Assembly (NCBI GenBank): GCA_903823025.1
Contig: CAIJRK010000055.1
Span: forward strand, 1 to 64,000
Length of the DNA: 64,000 bases
Origin: an uncultured beta proteobacterium
GTDB taxonomy: Bacteria; Pseudomonadota; Gammaproteobacteria; Burkholderiales; Burkholderiaceae_C
Reading direction: 5' to 3'
Shown in pieces: positions 36,250 to 45,237 of this stretch (positions within the stretch are counted from its first letter, which is position 1; each line of letters starts with the position of its first letter). The notes under the pieces were generated by a model that ran no database searches, had not been told where the DNA came from, and worked only from the letters and a program-made list of their open reading frames with translations. A program made the position numbers and the translations under genes.

Positions 36250-37011
36250 ATGTCTAAAGGCTACCGACTCACCGCATCAACCGGCCTTCACAAGGGTGAC
36301 CGGGACTACCAGCAAGATCAGGTTTTATTATTAAGCCACGCGCGCGTCAGCGGCTGTGTGTTGGCCGTTATTGCCGATGGCATGGGCGGGCGCAGTGGCG
36401 GACGTAAAGCCTCTAACCAGGTCATGATGACCGCCCGACAATTATTTGAACGCTACGCGCCCGAGACCGATGACGCGGCAGCTGTCCTCACGCAACTGGC
36501 CGAAGAAGCGCACACCATCATTCAACTGACGGCGGTCTCGTCTGAAGAAGAGCCTCATAGCACGGTGGCTGCATTTTTGATCAACGCAGGCGGCGATTGT
36601 TACTGGATGCATTCAGGCGACTCGCGAATTTATCACTATCGCGGGAGAAATTTTGTTAAACGAACGCTGGACCACTCCTACGTTCAGACCCTTGTCAACC
36701 AAGGTGAGATTACTGAAGCGCAAGCCCGTACACACCCGAAATCCAATATTTTGACAGGCTGCTTAGGTGCCGAAGATAGTCCACCAGTCGCCGTTCATTT
36801 CATTCCTCAATTACGGGCGGGCGATATTTTGATGGCTTGCAGCGATGGCGTCTGGCATTACTTTGAGGACGAAGAACTTGGCGCCGCACTGGCCTCTTTG
36901 TCAGCGCGAGAAGCGACTGAATTTTTAATCGAAAAAGCCAGATCGCGTAGCCGTGGCGTTGGCGACAATCTGTCCTTGGTCGTGGTGAAATTAGAGCCGC
37001 TGGAGTCCTAG
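36250..37011 (+). CDS. PP2C-family serine/threonine phosphatase
   Basis: Metal-dependent phosphatase of 253 residues acting on phosphoserine/threonine proteins in the cytoplasm. The metal ligands are in GDRDYQQDQ (Asp23 area), ADGMGG (Asp43), CSDGVWHYF and GVGDNLSLV. This is the compact PppA/Stp-type fold. No partner kinase or type VI secretion genes are adjacent, so the role is open. No ribosome binding site precedes the ATG. Its stop overlaps the convergent small gene by 4 bases. Confidence 0.92.
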   Translation: MSKGYRLTASTGLHKGDRDYQQDQVLLLSHARVSGCVLAVIADGMGGRSGGRKASNQVMMTARQLFERYAPETDDAAAVLTQLAEEAHTIIQLTAVSSEEEPHSTVAAFLINAGGDCYWMHSGDSRIYHYRGRNFVKRTLDHSYVQTLVNQGEITEAQARTHPKSNILTGCLGAEDSPPVAVHFIPQLRAGDILMACSDGVWHYFEDEELGAALASLSAREATEFLIEKARSRSRGVGDNLSLVVVKLEPLES

Positions 37012-37346
37012 TTTTTGAGATTAGCCAGTTCCTTGGCTTTTTTAGCTTCGGACTTTTCCTGGAGTTGTGCCAACTTCTCAAGCGCTTTTTGCTGCCGTTC
37101 GGCAGTATTCAGTACCAACTCTTGCTGGCGCAGTTGATCCAGTGCGTGACGATGTTGCGCCCGCACATCCAGCACACAATCCGAGACGGCAAACTTCACG
37201 TTGCAAGCCGCCTCCCGGGTCTGGTTGCGGGCCTCTTCAAGCGTTCGTTCAGTCTGAATTCGATGCCGCTCATCCGCCGCCAGAGGCTGTGCAAAAACAC
37301 AGGCCGAAAAGAAAAACAAAGCGACGGGTGCCAACAATTTATTCAT
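37008..37346 (-). CDS. Small exported coiled-coil hypothetical protein
   Basis: A 112-residue protein with a signal peptide (MNKLLAPVALFFFSACVFA, cleavage likely after AQP or CVFA at 19-20) and a long, highly charged helix to the end. Two cysteines (CNVKFAVSDC, about residues 48-57) could form a disulfide in the periplasm. The C-terminus is Lys/Glu-rich. I do not recognise the family. It starts 6 bases after the zapE stop on the same strand, so it may be the last gene of the suc-lpdA-zapE run. Confidence 0.7.
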   Translation of the reverse strand: MNKLLAPVALFFFSACVFAQPLAADERHRIQTERTLEEARNQTREAACNVKFAVSDCVLDVRAQHRHALDQLRQQELVLNTAERQQKALEKLAQLQEKSEAKKAKELANLKN

Positions 37347-37352
37347 GGTTGA

Positions 37353-38450
37353 TCAGGTCAAACGGGTGTCCACAACACGGCGCTCTAACGCCAAATATTC
37401 GCTGGATTGCATTTCATTCAAACGCGATACGGTTCGTGGAAACTCATGCGCCAGGGGGCCGTCGGTGTACAAGCCTTCAGGCGGCACGGCAGCCGACATA
37501 ATCAGCTTGACGCGCCGGTCATACAGCACATCAATCAGCCAGGTAAAGCGGCGTGCTTCAGAGGCCATGCGCACGGGCATGTAGGGCACGTCACTTAAAA
37601 AAACTGTATGAAATTGCGAGGCGATTTCAAGGTAGTCGTTTTGTGATCTAGGCCCGCCGCACAGTGTTTTGAAGTCAAACCAGACCAAACCGCCCGCTTT
37701 GCGCCGCGTTTGAATTTGCCGGGCTTCAATGTGCAGCATCCGATCTTCATCTTGTGTTTCTGCCAGACGCTCGAAAGCGTCGCGCATGGCCGCATCGGCG
37801 CCAGCCCCGAGTGGCGTGTGGTACAGCTTGAGTTTTTCCAGCGTGCTGAGACGGTAGTCGGTTCCGTTGTCCACGCTCATCACCACAAGATTTTGATTCA
37901 GCAAGGCAATTGCAGGCAAAAATCGGTCGCGGTTTAACCCATTCGGGTAGAGATCATCGGGTTTGAAGTTGGAGGTGGTGACAAAGCCCACGCCGTTTTC
38001 AAAAAGTGCCAGCAGCAAGCGGTGCAAAATCATGGCGTCCGTGATGTCGGCAATATGGAATTCATCAAAGCAGACCAAGCGGTATTTTTTAGCCATGCGT
38101 TTGGCCAGCACATCAAGCGGATTAACCGTTCCTTGCAGATCGGCCAACTCACGGTGAACCTCCCGCATAAATTCATGAAAATGAAGCCGCACTTTGCGCT
38201 TGAGGGGAACAGCGCTAAAGAAGCAATCCATCAAAAAACTCTTGCCCCGCCCCACGCCGCCATACATATAGACGCCCTGCGGAATATCGGGTCGATAAAT
38301 CAGTTTTTTAAGCGCATTAGAGCGCTTGATTTTGTAAGCCGACCACGCTTGAGCGCAACGCTCCAGCGCCTCAACCGCACGAAGCTGGGCCGGATCAGCG
38401 GTGTAACCACGGGCAGTCAGCTCCGTTTGGTAGGCTTTTTTAACAGTCAT
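37353..38450 (-). CDS. zapE: Cell division protein ZapE (AFG1-like ATPase)
   Basis: AAA-type ATPase of 365 residues that associates with FtsZ in E. coli and is the bacterial counterpart of mitochondrial AFG1. Walker A is GGVGRGKS at 64-71, followed by FHEFMREVH and Walker B LVCFDEFHI. VTTSNFKPDDLYPNGLNRDRFLPAI is the family core. It lies 43 bases after lpdA on the same strand; sucAB-lpdA-zapE order recurs in Burkholderiales as I recall. Confidence 0.93.
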   Translation of the reverse strand: MTVKKAYQTELTARGYTADPAQLRAVEALERCAQAWSAYKIKRSNALKKLIYRPDIPQGVYMYGGVGRGKSFLMDCFFSAVPLKRKVRLHFHEFMREVHRELADLQGTVNPLDVLAKRMAKKYRLVCFDEFHIADITDAMILHRLLLALFENGVGFVTTSNFKPDDLYPNGLNRDRFLPAIALLNQNLVVMSVDNGTDYRLSTLEKLKLYHTPLGAGADAAMRDAFERLAETQDEDRMLHIEARQIQTRRKAGGLVWFDFKTLCGGPRSQNDYLEIASQFHTVFLSDVPYMPVRMASEARRFTWLIDVLYDRRVKLIMSAAVPPEGLYTDGPLAHEFPRTVSRLNEMQSSEYLALERRVVDTRLT

Positions 38451-38464
38451 TGGAAATACGATAA

Positions 38465-38485
38465 ATCCCGGGACTGGCCCGGGAT
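38465..38485. repeat. Hairpin between lpdA and zapE
   Basis: ATCCCGGG (38465-38472) and CCCGGGAT (38478-38485) form a perfect 8-bp stem with a 5-base loop. On the transcribed minus strand it is followed by TTTATCG, a weak T tract, so partial termination or mRNA protection is possible. Confidence 0.5.
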
Positions 38486-38493
38486 AACAAGGT

Positions 38494-39921
38494 TTAGAAG
38501 TTCAACGCACGCTTGTCAACGGCCAGCGCGGCTTCTTTGGTTGCCTCGCTCAAGGAGGGATGCGCATGGCAGATACGCGCCAAATCTTCGCTGCTGGCTT
38601 TGAACTCCATCGCCACGACGCACTCGGCAATCAATTCGCTGGCCATAGGACCCACAATGTGAACGCCAAGAATTTCGTCGGTCGTGGCATCGGCCAGCAT
38701 TTTGACCATACCGGTGGTGTCACCCAATGCACGCGCTCGCCCGTTAGCCAGGAAGGGGAAGGTGCCAGCTTTATAGGCGCGACCTTCGGCTTTCAGTTGC
38801 TGCTCGGTCTGGCCGACCCAGGCGATTTCGGGGCTGGTGTAAATAACCCAGGGAATCGTATTGAAGTTCACATGGCCGTGTTGACCCGCCATGCGTTCAG
38901 CCACGGCGACGCCTTCTTCTTCTGCCTTGTGTGCCAGCATAGGGCCACGCACCACATCACCAATAGCCCAAACACCGGGCAAGTTGGCACGACATTGATC
39001 GTCCACCACAATCGCACCGCGCTCGTCAAGATTCAAGCCCACCGCTTCGACATTCAAGCCGAGGGTGTTGGGCACGCGACCAATCGAGATGATCAGCTTG
39101 TCAACCTCAAGCGTTTGGGCTTCGCCCTTGGCGTTGGTCCAGGCCACGCTCACCCCTTTTTTGGTGGTCTTGATGTCGCCAATTTTCACGCCTAGTTCAA
39201 CCTGGAGACCTTGCTTGATAAAAGCTTTGTGGGCTTCTTTGGCAATCTGTTCGTCCACTGCACCCAAAAATGTAGGCAGCGCTTCCAGAATCTGAACATC
39301 AGAACCCAGGCGACGCCAGACCGATCCCATTTCAAGGCCGATAACACCGGCGCCAATCAGGCCCAGTTTTTTAGGCATGACGCCCAGGGCGAGTGCGCCT
39401 TCATTAGAGAGAATCATCTCTTCATCGAAGGGGGTGCCCGGCATGGCGCGCGCGCTGGAGCCGGTCGCCACAACAATTTGTGTGCCCACTAGCGTTTCTT
39501 CAGCGGCGCCAGCCACCTTGATCTCATAACCGCCCTCGACCGCCTTCACAAACGAGCCTCGGCCATGGAAAAAAGTAACTTTGTTTTTCTTCAGTAAGTA
39601 TTGAATACCGTCGTTGTTTTGCTTGACGACCAGGTCTTTGCGGGCGACCATTTTCGCCACATCCATGCTGACGCCTTTGACCTCAATACCATGGTCGGCA
39701 AAGTGGTGTGTAGCGTGGTCAAAATGCTCTGACGATTGCAATAGCGCCTTGCTGGGAATACAACCCACATTGGTACAAGTACCACCCAGCGCCGGGCCGC
39801 CTTTGCTGTTTTTCCACTCATCAATGCAGGCGACATTCATGCCCAGTTGAGACGCACGAATCGCAGCAATATAACCACCAGGGCCGCCACCGATGACGAC
39901 GACATCAAATTTTTTACTCAT
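38494..39921 (-). CDS. lpdA: Dihydrolipoyl dehydrogenase (E3) of the 2-oxoglutarate dehydrogenase operon
   Basis: FAD enzyme reoxidising dihydrolipoyl groups with NAD. Of 475 residues, without a lipoyl domain, unlike the second E3 at 50421. FAD motif VVVIGGGPGGYIAAIRA begins at residue 7, redox cysteines are Cys49 and Cys54 ([16 protein letters not shown]), and the C-terminal base is His452 or His454 with Glu459 (HAHPSLSE). A terminator-like hairpin lies in its leader, 22 bases before the ATG, implying that its expression is set separately from sucAB. Confidence 0.96.
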   Translation of the reverse strand: MSKKFDVVVIGGGPGGYIAAIRASQLGMNVACIDEWKNSKGGPALGGTCTNVGCIPSKALLQSSEHFDHATHHFADHGIEVKGVSMDVAKMVARKDLVVKQNNDGIQYLLKKNKVTFFHGRGSFVKAVEGGYEIKVAGAAEETLVGTQIVVATGSSARAMPGTPFDEEMILSNEGALALGVMPKKLGLIGAGVIGLEMGSVWRRLGSDVQILEALPTFLGAVDEQIAKEAHKAFIKQGLQVELGVKIGDIKTTKKGVSVAWTNAKGEAQTLEVDKLIISIGRVPNTLGLNVEAVGLNLDERGAIVVDDQCRANLPGVWAIGDVVRGPMLAHKAEEEGVAVAERMAGQHGHVNFNTIPWVIYTSPEIAWVGQTEQQLKAEGRAYKAGTFPFLANGRARALGDTTGMVKMLADATTDEILGVHIVGPMASELIAECVVAMEFKASSEDLARICHAHPSLSEATKEAALAVDKRALNF

Positions 39922-39942
39922 GAGAATTCCGTTCAGTTAGTT

Positions 39943-39991
39943 AAAAAAACCCACCGGGGGTATGAACCATAAGTCCAACCCGAGGGTGGGT
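39943..39991 (-). terminator. Terminator-like structure between sucB and lpdA
   Basis: On the minus strand ACCCACC (39991-39985) pairs with GGTGGGT (39955-39949), with an inner GGGT/ACCC pairing, and is followed by a run of T to 39943. It fits an intrinsic terminator or attenuator, yet lies inside the operon 22 bases upstream of lpdA. Confidence 0.6.
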
Positions 39992-40023
39992 CTGTCAGGT
40001 GACATCCAATTAAAAAGAGCCGT

Positions 40024-40048
40024 GCTGGGTGCGCCCAAGCGCACCAGC
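40024..40048. repeat. GC-rich stem-loop after sucB
   Basis: GCTGGGTGCG (40024-40033) and CGCACCAGC (40040-40048) pair with one bulged G around the loop CCCAAG. It begins 21 bases after the sucB stop and has no T tract. Confidence 0.55.
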
Positions 40049-40068
40049 AGTGTCGGCCCCGTCGTGCT

Positions 40069-41316
40069 TTAAATGTCGAACAACAGGCGGGCTGGGTCTT
40101 CCAGCGCCTCTTTCATGGCGACCAGGCCCAGCACGGCTTCACGACCATCAATGATGCGGTGGTCATAGCTCATGGCCAGGTAGTTGATAGGACGAACCAC
40201 GACCACACCGTTTTCAACCACAGCACGGTCTTTGGTTGCGTGCACGCCCAAAATAGCTGACTGAGGCGGGTTGATGATCGGCGTCGAGAGCATCGAACCA
40301 AACGTGCCGCCATTGCTGATGGAGAACGTGCCGCCCGTCATCTCTTCCATGCTCATCTTGCCTTCACGGGCCTTGACACCGTATTCAGCAATTTTCTTCT
40401 CGATTTCAGCAAAGCTCATCTGATCAGCATTGCGCAAAATAGGCACCACCAAACCGCGTGGCGAACCCACGGCAATACCAATGTCAAAGTAGCCGTGGTA
40501 CACGATGTCGTTGCCATCAACTGAGGCGTTGATCATCGGGAACTTCTTCAGGGCGTGAACAGCGGCCTTGACAAAGAAACTCATGAAGCCAATTTTGACG
40601 CCATGTTCTTTTTCAAACTTTTCCTGGAAACGCTTGCGCATTTCCATCACAGGCGCCATGTTGACTTCATTGAAGGTGGTCAAGATGGCGTTCGTAGATT
40701 GTGATTGCAGCAAACGTTCAGCAACGCGGGCACGCAAACGGCTCATGGGCACGCGCTGTTCAGGGCGGTCGCCCAAAGCGACTGGGGCCATCGCAGCTTG
40801 CGGCAATGCAGCTTTAGGGGCAGGCGCCGCTTTAGGCGCTGCAGCGCCGGAGGCCACAGCACCCAACACATCACCTTTGGTCACGCGGCCATCTTTGCCG
40901 GTGCCTGACACAGCACTAATGACCAGGTTGTTGTCGGCCAGCAATTTGGCAGCAGCGGGCATGGCGACGCCACTTTTGCTACCGGCAGCTGCTGGCGCGG
41001 GCGCAACAGCAGGGGCGGCAGCCGACGTGGGCGCTGGCACGGCCTTAAGTTCTATGGGGCTGACTTCGGGTGTGCCTTCGGTGTCGATCTGGGCGATAAC
41101 TTCTTCGCTGGCCACCGTTTCGCCGTCATGGCGCAATATCTTCATCATCACGCCGGAGGCGGGAGCTGGAACTTCAAGCACGACTTTATCGGTTTCGATT
41201 TCAATCAGGATCTCATCTTCAACCACGGACTCGCCCGCTTGTTTTTTCCAGGTCACCATGGTGGCCTCAGCAACGGATTCAGACAATTGGGGAACTTTAA
41301 CTTCTACGATAGCCAT
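40069..41316 (-). CDS. sucB: Dihydrolipoyl succinyltransferase (E2) of 2-oxoglutarate dehydrogenase
   Basis: Core of the complex, 415 residues. One lipoyl domain carries Lys44 (IETDKVVLEVP), then an Ala/Pro linker, the E1/E3-binding domain (AAAKLLADNNLVISAVSGTG, about residues 118-150), a second linker and the catalytic domain ending with His386 and Asp390 in YDHRIIDGRE. A single lipoyl domain and ESVAEATM at the start distinguish SucB from AceF. It starts 81 bases after sucA. Confidence 0.96.
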   Translation of the reverse strand: MAIVEVKVPQLSESVAEATMVTWKKQAGESVVEDEILIEIETDKVVLEVPAPASGVMMKILRHDGETVASEEVIAQIDTEGTPEVSPIELKAVPAPTSAAAPAVAPAPAAAGSKSGVAMPAAAKLLADNNLVISAVSGTGKDGRVTKGDVLGAVASGAAAPKAAPAPKAALPQAAMAPVALGDRPEQRVPMSRLRARVAERLLQSQSTNAILTTFNEVNMAPVMEMRKRFQEKFEKEHGVKIGFMSFFVKAAVHALKKFPMINASVDGNDIVYHGYFDIGIAVGSPRGLVVPILRNADQMSFAEIEKKIAEYGVKAREGKMSMEEMTGGTFSISNGGTFGSMLSTPIINPPQSAILGVHATKDRAVVENGVVVVRPINYLAMSYDHRIIDGREAVLGLVAMKEALEDPARLLFDI

Positions 41317-41348
41317 ATCAATTCTTTCGGTGTTTGTTTATTAAAAGT

Positions 41349-41372
41349 GGGGCGGATGATCAAGGCCGCCCC
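41349..41372. repeat. GC-rich stem-loop between sucA and sucB
   Basis: GGGGCGG (41349-41355) pairs with CCGCCCC (41366-41372) around a 10-base loop. On the minus strand it is followed by ACTTTTAAT, too weak for efficient termination. Confidence 0.55.
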
Positions 41373-41397
41373 AGCTGACTCATGCGTTCAGCAAGCT

Positions 41398-44265
41398 TTA
41401 TTTGCTGACGGTCGAGCCTTTGATCTTGCCAAAGGCGCCTTCGACCAGTGATTTTTGCTGTTCCTGGTGCAAATGTGAGTAACCTGCGGCAGGCGAAGCC
41501 GAAGCAGCGCGGCCTGAGTAACCCAGCTTTTGACCTTCAGCCATGATTTCCTGAATGTAATGCTGCACGAAGAACCAGGCGCCTTGATTTTGCGGTTCAT
41601 CCTGACACCACACCACCTCAGTCACATTCGGGTACTTCTTGAGTTCAGTCGCAAAAGCTTTGTGGGGGAACGGGTACAACTGCTCCACACGCAAAATAGC
41701 GACGTCGTCCGCGCCCTTTTCTTCTCGCTTTTTAACCAAATCGTAGTAAACCTTGCCAGAGCAGGCCACCACGCGCTTGACCTTGTCAGCCTTCAGTTCT
41801 TTATGCTCGGGAATGATGGTCTGGAAGCCGCCCTTGGTGAACTCGGACAACGGTGAGGCCGCATCTTTGTTTCGCAGCAGCGACTTTGGCGTCATGATGA
41901 TCAAAGGCTTGCGAATATTGCGCACCATTTGACGACGCAGAACGTGGAAGATCTGGCTCGCCGTTGTGGGCTGGACCACTTGCATGTTGGTGTCTGCGCT
42001 CAACTGCATGAAACGTTCCAGGCGCGCTGAACTGTGCTCGGGGCCTTGACCCTCGTAGCCGTGCGGCAGCATCAAGGTGAGGCCATTCACACGACCCCAC
42101 TTCACTTCGCCGGACGCGATGAACTGGTCAATCACGACTTGAGCACCGTTTGCAAAGTCGCCAAACTGGGCTTCCCAGATCACAAGCGTGGTGGGATCGG
42201 TGGAGGCATAACCATACTCAAAGGCGAGCACAGCTTCTTCTGACAGGATGGAGTCGATCACCACAAATGGGGCTTGCCCATCCGCCACGTTTTGCAGCGG
42301 GGTGTAAGTGCCAATGTCAAACTTTTCACGATTTTGATCATGAATGACTGAATGACGGTGGGTAAAAGTGCCGCGCCCGCAGTCTTCGCCACTCAGACGC
42401 ACCGGATAACCACCAGCCACCAACGAGGCGAAAGCCATGTGCTCGCCCATACCCCAGTCCACTGGCGCATCACCGCGCCCCATGGCCGCCCGGTCGTCAT
42501 ACACCTTGCGAACCAGATTGTGTGGCGTCACGCTATCAGGAATCGTTGTCAAACGTTCTGCCAGACGCTTCCATTCAGCCAGAGGAATCGCGGTGTCGCC
42601 TGCGTCGGTCCACTTTTTGTTCAAGTAAGGCGCCCAGTCCACGGCGTACTTGCTCTTGAAGTTGGTCAGCACCGGATCAACCGTATGCTTGCCCGCGTCC
42701 ATGGCGGCGCGAAAGGCCTTGGCCATGTCGTCACCCAAGGTGTCGCCCAAGCCTTGCGCGGACAACTTGTCGGCGTACAGGCGCCGGGTGCCAGGATGCT
42801 GCGCAATTTTTTTGTACATCAACGGCTGCGTCAGCGCCGGCGTGTCTTGTTCATTGTGGCCCAGCTTGCGATAGCAGATGATGTCCACGACCACGTCTTT
42901 GCGGAATTCCATACGGAACTCAAGGGCCAGTTGCGTCGCCAACACCACGGCTTCAGGATCATCCGCGTTCACATGCAACACGGGCGACTCGATCATCTTG
43001 ACAATGTCGGTGCAATACAGCGACGAGCGGCTGTCGCGCGGGTCACTGGTGGTGAAACCAATTTGGTTGTTGATCACGATGTGCACCGTGCCGCCTGTGG
43101 AGTAACCACGGGTTTCGGCCAGCGCCAGCGTTTCCATGATCACCCCTTGACCGGCGAAGGCGGCATCGCCGTGCACCAGCACGGGCAACACTTGTTTGCC
43201 ATGCGGGTCGGCACGACGATCCATGCGTGCCCGCACTGAACCTTCAACCACCGGGTTCACAATTTCCAGATGTGAGGGGTTGAACGCCAACGACAAGTGC
43301 ACCGGCCCGCCGGGGGTGGAGACGTCGGAGCTGAAGCCTTGGTGGTATTTCACATCACCGCTGGTGAGTTCTTCAGGCGCGGTATGGTCAAACTCGGCAA
43401 ACAAATCGGCAGGCATTTTGCCCATCGAATTGACCAGCACATTCAAGCGACCCCGATGCGCCATACCGATGACGATTTCTTGCACGCCTTTAATACCAGC
43501 GAGTTGGATGATCTCGTCCAGGGAGGCAATAAAGCTTTCGCCACCTTCAAGGGAAAAGCGTTTTTGGCCCACATACTTGGTGTGCAAAAACCGCTCTAGG
43601 CCTTCTGCTGCTGTCAAACGGTCAAGAATGTGTTTCTTTTTCTCGGCGCTAAAAGTGGGTTTGCTGCGAATGCTTTCGAGCTTTTGTTGCCACCAACGCT
43701 TCTGATTTTGATCCGTGGCGTACATGAATTCAACGCCGATAGTGCCGCAATAAGTCTCGGTGAGTGCGTTCATCAGCTCACGCAAACTCATGGTGTCTTT
43801 GCCAAAGAAGGTGTTGCTGGTGTTGAACACTGCTTCTTGGTCGGCATCGCTGAAGTCATAAAACGCGAGATCCAACTCAGGAATTTTTTCGCGCTCCGTG
43901 CGTTTCAGAGGGTCAAGATTGGCCCAACGTGCGCCGACGTTGCGGTACGCGGCAATCAGTTGTTGAACAGCGGTGCGCTTGCGCCCCATTTCAGCATCCA
44001 CATTAGCGACGACGACGGTGGTGCCACCCCGTTTGGCGCGTTCAGCAAAGGCGTTGATAACGGGTTGGTGAGGGACATCTTTGGCGTTGCTGCCATCGAC
44101 GGCAGGCACATGCTGCAGGGCATCAAAGTAACTGCGCCAAGAGTCGGTGACGCTGGCTGGATTGGCAAGGTAGTTTTCGTACATCTCTTCGATGTACGGT
44201 GCGTTGCCACCAAAAAGATAGGTGTTTGCCTGATAGGCGTTAAAGATCGAGTTTGCTTCACTCAT
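41398..44265 (-). CDS. sucA: 2-oxoglutarate dehydrogenase E1 component
   Basis: Thiamine diphosphate enzyme decarboxylating 2-oxoglutarate and reductively succinylating SucB. Of 955 residues; the N-terminus YLFGGNAPYIEEMYENYLANPASV is the segment that binds the E2/E3 core, and GMAHRGRLNVLVNSMGK and HGDAAFAGQGVIMETLALA are cofactor and substrate blocks. The start is followed by AAGCAAACTCG and preceded by GGAGGTCAGCGG, a strong ribosome binding site. A 283-base gap upstream, holding a 16-base palindrome, should contain the operon promoter. Confidence 0.97.
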   Translation of the reverse strand: MSEANSIFNAYQANTYLFGGNAPYIEEMYENYLANPASVTDSWRSYFDALQHVPAVDGSNAKDVPHQPVINAFAERAKRGGTTVVVANVDAEMGRKRTAVQQLIAAYRNVGARWANLDPLKRTEREKIPELDLAFYDFSDADQEAVFNTSNTFFGKDTMSLRELMNALTETYCGTIGVEFMYATDQNQKRWWQQKLESIRSKPTFSAEKKKHILDRLTAAEGLERFLHTKYVGQKRFSLEGGESFIASLDEIIQLAGIKGVQEIVIGMAHRGRLNVLVNSMGKMPADLFAEFDHTAPEELTSGDVKYHQGFSSDVSTPGGPVHLSLAFNPSHLEIVNPVVEGSVRARMDRRADPHGKQVLPVLVHGDAAFAGQGVIMETLALAETRGYSTGGTVHIVINNQIGFTTSDPRDSRSSLYCTDIVKMIESPVLHVNADDPEAVVLATQLALEFRMEFRKDVVVDIICYRKLGHNEQDTPALTQPLMYKKIAQHPGTRRLYADKLSAQGLGDTLGDDMAKAFRAAMDAGKHTVDPVLTNFKSKYAVDWAPYLNKKWTDAGDTAIPLAEWKRLAERLTTIPDSVTPHNLVRKVYDDRAAMGRGDAPVDWGMGEHMAFASLVAGGYPVRLSGEDCGRGTFTHRHSVIHDQNREKFDIGTYTPLQNVADGQAPFVVIDSILSEEAVLAFEYGYASTDPTTLVIWEAQFGDFANGAQVVIDQFIASGEVKWGRVNGLTLMLPHGYEGQGPEHSSARLERFMQLSADTNMQVVQPTTASQIFHVLRRQMVRNIRKPLIIMTPKSLLRNKDAASPLSEFTKGGFQTIIPEHKELKADKVKRVVACSGKVYYDLVKKREEKGADDVAILRVEQLYPFPHKAFATELKKYPNVTEVVWCQDEPQNQGAWFFVQHYIQEIMAEGQKLGYSGRAASASPAAGYSHLHQEQQKSLVEGAFGKIKGSTVSK

Positions 44266-44480
44266 TTTCCGCTGACCTCCGTTTCCCTTTAGGAAACATT
44301 AGCTGGTTAAAGCTGTTGTTGATTAACCTTCCGCGTCACGGCTGAACCGTTTGGCGGATGCGACTGTGGCGATGGAAGGGCCTAGTAACTCACTCAATTG
44401 TGCCACCAAACACGGCGTGTACTAGCGACGCTGGTTAGTAGCCTTGGACGAATGTGTCGTCAAATTCTTGATTTACGGCA

Positions 44481-44496
44481 ACTCATAATTATGAGT
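44481..44496. promoter_or_regulatory. 16-bp palindrome upstream of sucA
   Basis: ACTCATAATTATGAGT is perfectly self-complementary and lies 216 bases before the sucA start, in a gap otherwise free of genes (44266-44548). It has operator symmetry; the regulator is unknown. The rest of the gap shows no clear promoter or RNA gene. Confidence 0.4.
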
Positions 44497-44548
44497 AGGC
44501 AACTTGCAATAGACTGACTCAAGCGTTCAAAAAGAGGCCGATAACGGC

Positions 44549-45151
44549 TTACTTGATTAGGACTAACCCTGATTTGAACGCTGAATGCTCGGCGGTGCGC
44601 AGCCATTCAAAAGCCACCATTTCAGTGGTCACCAACTCAGCGCCAGCCCCGGCTAGACGGTCAAATGCGGCATCTCGGTTGCGCTCGGTGCGCGAACTGC
44701 AGGCGTCGGTCACGACCCAAACATCAAACTCGTCTTCCAGTAAATCCAGCGCGGTTTGCAGCAGGCAAACATGGGCTTCACAACCGGCAATGACAATGGT
44801 GTTGCGTTCGCTCTCATTCGTCGCTGACTTTTGCAGGTGTTTGGGCAGACTACGGGCGTTGCCCGCGATAGGTTTGGCGGGTGGGCGCAACCATTCGCCC
44901 AAACCTTCCTCAACGGCGCTGAAATGCATCTTGCTCAAGGTCTGCGCACACAAGGCCTTAATTTCGGCGGCATTCCCGCCCAATTTGGACGGGTTTTGCT
45001 CTGTACCCCAGACCGGTACAGCCATCAACCGGGCTAACTGTCCCAACCGGACGGCATTGGCGACAACTAACGGCGCTTCAAAAATAACGGGCATCAGGCG
45101 GGCCTGGTAGTCCACAAGAACGAGTTGGGATTGGGTAACGTCTAACAACAT
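44549..45151 (-). CDS. Isochorismatase-like cysteine hydrolase
   Basis: A 200-residue member of the YcaC/nicotinamidase fold. The expected triad is Asp14 (LVDYQARL), Lys74 (SKMHFSAVE) and Cys129 (GCEAHVCLLQTA), so it should be an active amide or ester hydrolase. There is a 40-residue insert around 85-118 (PPAKPIAGNARSLPKHLQKSA) between the lysine and the cysteine strand. The substrate is unknown. It lies 86 bases after the small gene at 45238 on the same strand, possibly one transcript with acuI. Confidence 0.85.
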   Translation of the reverse strand: MLLDVTQSQLVLVDYQARLMPVIFEAPLVVANAVRLGQLARLMAVPVWGTEQNPSKLGGNAAEIKALCAQTLSKMHFSAVEEGLGEWLRPPAKPIAGNARSLPKHLQKSATNESERNTIVIAGCEAHVCLLQTALDLLEDEFDVWVVTDACSSRTERNRDAAFDRLAGAGAELVTTEMVAFEWLRTAEHSAFKSGLVLIK

Positions 45152-45237
45152 GACAAACTTTCTGTAAAGGTGGCGCTAATTCAGGCCATCACCTGATTAA
45201 ACCGCAGGTGAAAGGGGGCGCTTTACGCAATAAACGC

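Noticed and set aside
42352-43239. 295-codon plus-strand frame opposite sucA
   Set aside because: Antisense shadow, Arg/His-rich, no recognisable domain.
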